NCBI GenBank assembly: GCA_913061235.1
Contig: CAJXTB010000027.1
Span: 1 to 64,000, forward strand
Origin: an uncultured Pseudomonadota bacterium
Lineage (GTDB): Bacteria > Myxococcota_A > UBA796 > GCA-2862545
Length of the DNA: 64,000 nucleotides
Direction: 5' to 3'
Part shown: in pieces, positions 61,761 to 64,000 of the stretch
Layout of the letters: each line of letters starts with the position of its first letter
Position numbering within the stretch: position 1 is the first letter of the stretch
The notes under the pieces: generated by a model
Database searches by the model: none
The model's input: the letters and a program-made list of their open reading frames with translations, nothing else
What the model was told of the DNA's origin: nothing
Position numbers and translations under genes: made by a program

Positions 61761-63269
61761 GTGCTCATTCTCCTCCTAGCCGGATGGGCCGCCGCCCAAG
61801 AAACAGCGGCCCCTCCCGAGATTCGCGCCGTTGTGCCCGAGCCTTCGCCCACAGCTTCACCGCTGCGGGTCATTGGCTTGGTGCAGAGCAAGTTCACCAA
61901 CACGGACATTGCGACAACGAACCCGTTTCTCGACGGCCAAGTCATTGGTCCACTCGGAGGAATCAACCAGACCACGATATCTGACGAAGACATCGCGACC
62001 TACACCGAGTGGCGGGTAGCCGCGTTCTTCACCTGGACTCCCGCAGTGCTGTCCGGACGGGCATCGCTGACAGCCGCCCTTGAGAGTGACTTCGCTTTCG
62101 GTGACCGCAGCTACGGTACCGGCGGCAACACCGGCGGTGGCTTCGGCGCGGACATGGTCAACCTTCAGACCCGTCGCCTACACGCGACCTTCAAGCCACT
62201 CATTGGCGACGACCCCCTCACCGTTCACGTCGGACTCCAGTTCCTACCAGACGGCGCCTACGACCCCACCGCAGCCGCACCGGACGACCTGTTTCGCTCT
62301 GGTGGACGCCTGATGTTCTTCGGCTCGGAAGCCACCGGAATCAGCGCCTACGGCCAAGTACGCGACGACTGGGGCACGCGGCTTCACTACCGAGCTGGCG
62401 CGTTCACCCTGTGGGAGAGCGGTCTGGGAGAGCCAGACGACGTCACGCTGTACCTCGCAGATGCGGTCTTTCACCCTGCACAAGCCATGAATCTAGGTCT
62501 ACATCTGTGGTACCTGCGCGACCGTGGACTCGGTGGCGCCGGCGGAGCCTTTGGGTCGGGCATCACCAGCACGCTGTCCGAGCTTCAGGGCGGTGCGAAG
62601 CTCGACTTCCGAGAGGACGGTGAGACCGCTCAACCCGACACCAATGCGGACCTGTTTTGGGTAGGCGCCGAAGCTGGCTACGACCACAGTCTGACCCAAG
62701 GCGCACTGGGCGCGACCGGAATGGGCTTCCTCAACCTCGGCTCATTCCGTCCAGCCGACCGAGAAGCGACAGATGTACGCGGACTCCTGCTCGACGGCGA
62801 AGTCCGCTTTCGCTACGCGCGAGGAAAAGGAAGCGTCGCCCGAGCAGAGGCCATGTTCACCACCGCTGACACGCCAGGTGGGGACTACACAGGCACCATT
62901 GGCGGCAACAGCTACGGCCTCGTCGGTGCGCTCAACACCACGCACGGCAGCCTCATTCTGTTCCCCGACCCCTTCGCCATCAACCGCTACGTCTCGGTCG
63001 TACATGACCCCTCGTTCGGCGGACAGGGCGTCCTGGGGCTGTCGAGCTCTATCGGGTTCGACCCCATTCCAAACCGCCTCACGACCCAGGTCGGCGTGTC
63101 ACATGCACGCTCGGGTGGCGAGCACATTGGTACCGAGATCAACGGACGAATCGTGGGTAGTCCACTGCTCTTCCTCAACACCGGACTGTACGGCGGCGCA
63201 GTGCTGGGCACCGACCTCCCAGCCACGCCATGGACCCTGTACGCAGGTCTCGACTGGGTGATGTTCTGA
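61761..63269 (+). CDS. Outer-membrane porin-like barrel protein
   Basis: 502 residues from GTG 61761, immediately after the upstream TAA. Short signal (MLILLLAGWAAAQ). Long alternating strands (LHATFKPLIGDDPLTVHVGLQFL; GTRLHYRAGAFTLWESGLG; MNLGLHLWYLRDRGLG) give about 16 barrel strands, and the protein ends in Phe (YAGLDWVMF). Acidic or Gly-rich loops are exposed. Probably a channel or structural outer-membrane protein; no selectivity can be read from it. The stop overlaps the next start (TGATG). Confidence 0.8.
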   Translation: MLILLLAGWAAAQETAAPPEIRAVVPEPSPTASPLRVIGLVQSKFTNTDIATTNPFLDGQVIGPLGGINQTTISDEDIATYTEWRVAAFFTWTPAVLSGRASLTAALESDFAFGDRSYGTGGNTGGGFGADMVNLQTRRLHATFKPLIGDDPLTVHVGLQFLPDGAYDPTAAAPDDLFRSGGRLMFFGSEATGISAYGQVRDDWGTRLHYRAGAFTLWESGLGEPDDVTLYLADAVFHPAQAMNLGLHLWYLRDRGLGGAGGAFGSGITSTLSELQGGAKLDFREDGETAQPDTNADLFWVGAEAGYDHSLTQGALGATGMGFLNLGSFRPADREATDVRGLLLDGEVRFRYARGKGSVARAEAMFTTADTPGGDYTGTIGGNSYGLVGALNTTHGSLILFPDPFAINRYVSVVHDPSFGGQGVLGLSSSIGFDPIPNRLTTQVGVSHARSGGEHIGTEINGRIVGSPLLFLNTGLYGGAVLGTDLPATPWTLYAGLDWVMF

Positions 63270-64000
63270 TGCCCCGTCTCATGACTGCTCTCATCGCCCT
63301 CGGCTCTGCCGCCTGTGTGCCCACCTACAGTCACCTGCCGCCAATCCAGCCCGCTGAGCTGTACGCGCCAGTGCCGTACCAATGGACCCCTGTAGACGGC
63401 ATGAACATCGCCTTCCAAGACACCGGCGGCGACGGCCCGGTGATTCTGTGGGTGCATGGCTTGTCGAGCTACGCATCGTTCTGGGAATACCAGATGACGG
63501 CATTTCCCGAGTACCGCAGCATTGCTATCGATCTGCCTGGCTACGGTGCTTCCGACCGACCCGACGCGCCCTACACCATGGACTGGTTCGCGGAGGTGGT
63601 GGTGTCCTTCATGGACTCACAGGGCCTCGACCATGTGATTCTGGCCGGCCACTCGATGGGGGGCCAGATCGCCCTGACCGCGGCTCTGGAGCACCCGGAG
63701 CGCTTCGACGCACTCGTGTTGTCGGCACCGGCAGGCTTCGAGTCCTTCTCTCGCGGCCACCGCGACTGGATGTCCGACTACTGGACCGAGACGCGCGCCA
63801 TGGACGCCACCGAGTCGCACATCCGCGCCAACTTCAGCCAGCTCACCTTTGCTGTGACCGATGACGGCGTTGAACGACTCATTGAAGAGCGTGTCCGCAT
63901 GCGCGATACCGATGCCTTCGCTGGAACGAGTGTTGCGGTTGCCCGAAGCATTGGCGCCATGGTCGACGGCCCTGTGCGCGACCGTCTTGGCGAGATCGAG
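63269..64000 (+). CDS. Lipoprotein alpha/beta hydrolase (3' end cut by contig end)
   Basis: At least 244 residues, open at the window end. The signal MPRLMTALIALGSAAC is a lipobox. The alpha/beta hydrolase fold is clear: MNIAFQDTGGDGPVILWVHGLSSYASFW with the HG oxyanion motif near residue 60, IDLPGYGASDRP, and the nucleophile elbow GHSMGG near 130, which supplies the catalytic Ser. The acid and His have not been reached before the contig ends. It is anchored at the envelope and downstream of a porin, so it may hydrolyse esters entering the cell. Confidence 0.85.
   Translation, partial: MPRLMTALIALGSAACVPTYSHLPPIQPAELYAPVPYQWTPVDGMNIAFQDTGGDGPVILWVHGLSSYASFWEYQMTAFPEYRSIAIDLPGYGASDRPDAPYTMDWFAEVVVSFMDSQGLDHVILAGHSMGGQIALTAALEHPERFDALVLSAPAGFESFSRGHRDWMSDYWTETRAMDATESHIRANFSQLTFAVTDDGVERLIEERVRMRDTDAFAGTSVAVARSIGAMVDGPVRDRLGEIE

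Overview
The window looks like a 64 kb contig of a GC-rich, Gram-negative bacterium of the Myxococcota or a close relative. Supporting signs are a giant thrombospondin type 3 (TSP3) repeat surface protein with a MYXO-CTERM-like tail (Cys, membrane helix, Arg cluster), a MopE-type Asp-rich repeat lipoprotein, a CarD/CdnL-type regulator, at least 15 lipoproteins, and three sites resembling the Myxococcus xanthus LexA box. No rRNA, tRNA, CRISPR array or insertion-sequence transposase was seen. The first 52 bases are not biology: they are an Illumina P7/Nextera index primer left on the contig end.

Layout. 1-2.9 kb: a truncated glycine-rich protein, then a leftward operon of membrane-TPR, lipoprotein and acidic proteins. 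3-11 kb: a rightward run with a cyclic-nucleotide sensor fused to a methyltransferase, two lipoproteins, a TerB-FHA-ABC transporter fusion, a degenerate sigma factor with its membrane partner, a prepilin-like protein and folK. 11.5-14 kb: fadR-etfB-etfA, with a palindrome at fadR whose half-sites match the Bacillus FadR operator. 14-24 kb: TPR-like and secreted lipoproteins, an NhaD/CitM-type ion transporter overlapping a BtpA-family gene, and the MopE/fibrinogen-like lipoprotein. 24-32 kb: an S24-like gene, a Cas4/RecB-type nuclease, a gene-free 650-base stretch packed with hairpins, and dnaE2. 32-45.7 kb: lipoproteins, a lipoprotein cyclophilin, a CdnL-like gene, a Big-domain outer-membrane barrel, and a six-gene RDD-SpoIIM-membrane-DUF4350-MoxR-DUF58 operon. 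45.8-53 kb: the 2100-residue TSP3 protein and small secreted proteins. 53-56 kb: imuA-imuB between copies of a dispersed inverted-repeat element. 56-64 kb: rdgB, a CxxCH lipoprotein with a barrel protein, a class V aminotransferase, a TetR regulator, and a lipoprotein/porin/hydrolase operon cut by the contig end.

How the genes work together. imuA-imuB, dnaE2 and the S24-like gene lie in separate places within 31 kb, yet each carries a LexA-like box. They read as one dispersed SOS mutagenesis regulon. FadR with EtfBA points to fatty-acid beta-oxidation under acyl-CoA control. Much of the rest is cell envelope: lipoproteins, barrels and calcium-binding repeats.

The strongest candidates for something undescribed are the hairpin-rich, pseudoknot-capable non-coding region at 27.64-28.2 kb, the TIR-bearing repeat family, the shared 19-mer beside two LexA boxes, and several genes with no standard start codon.
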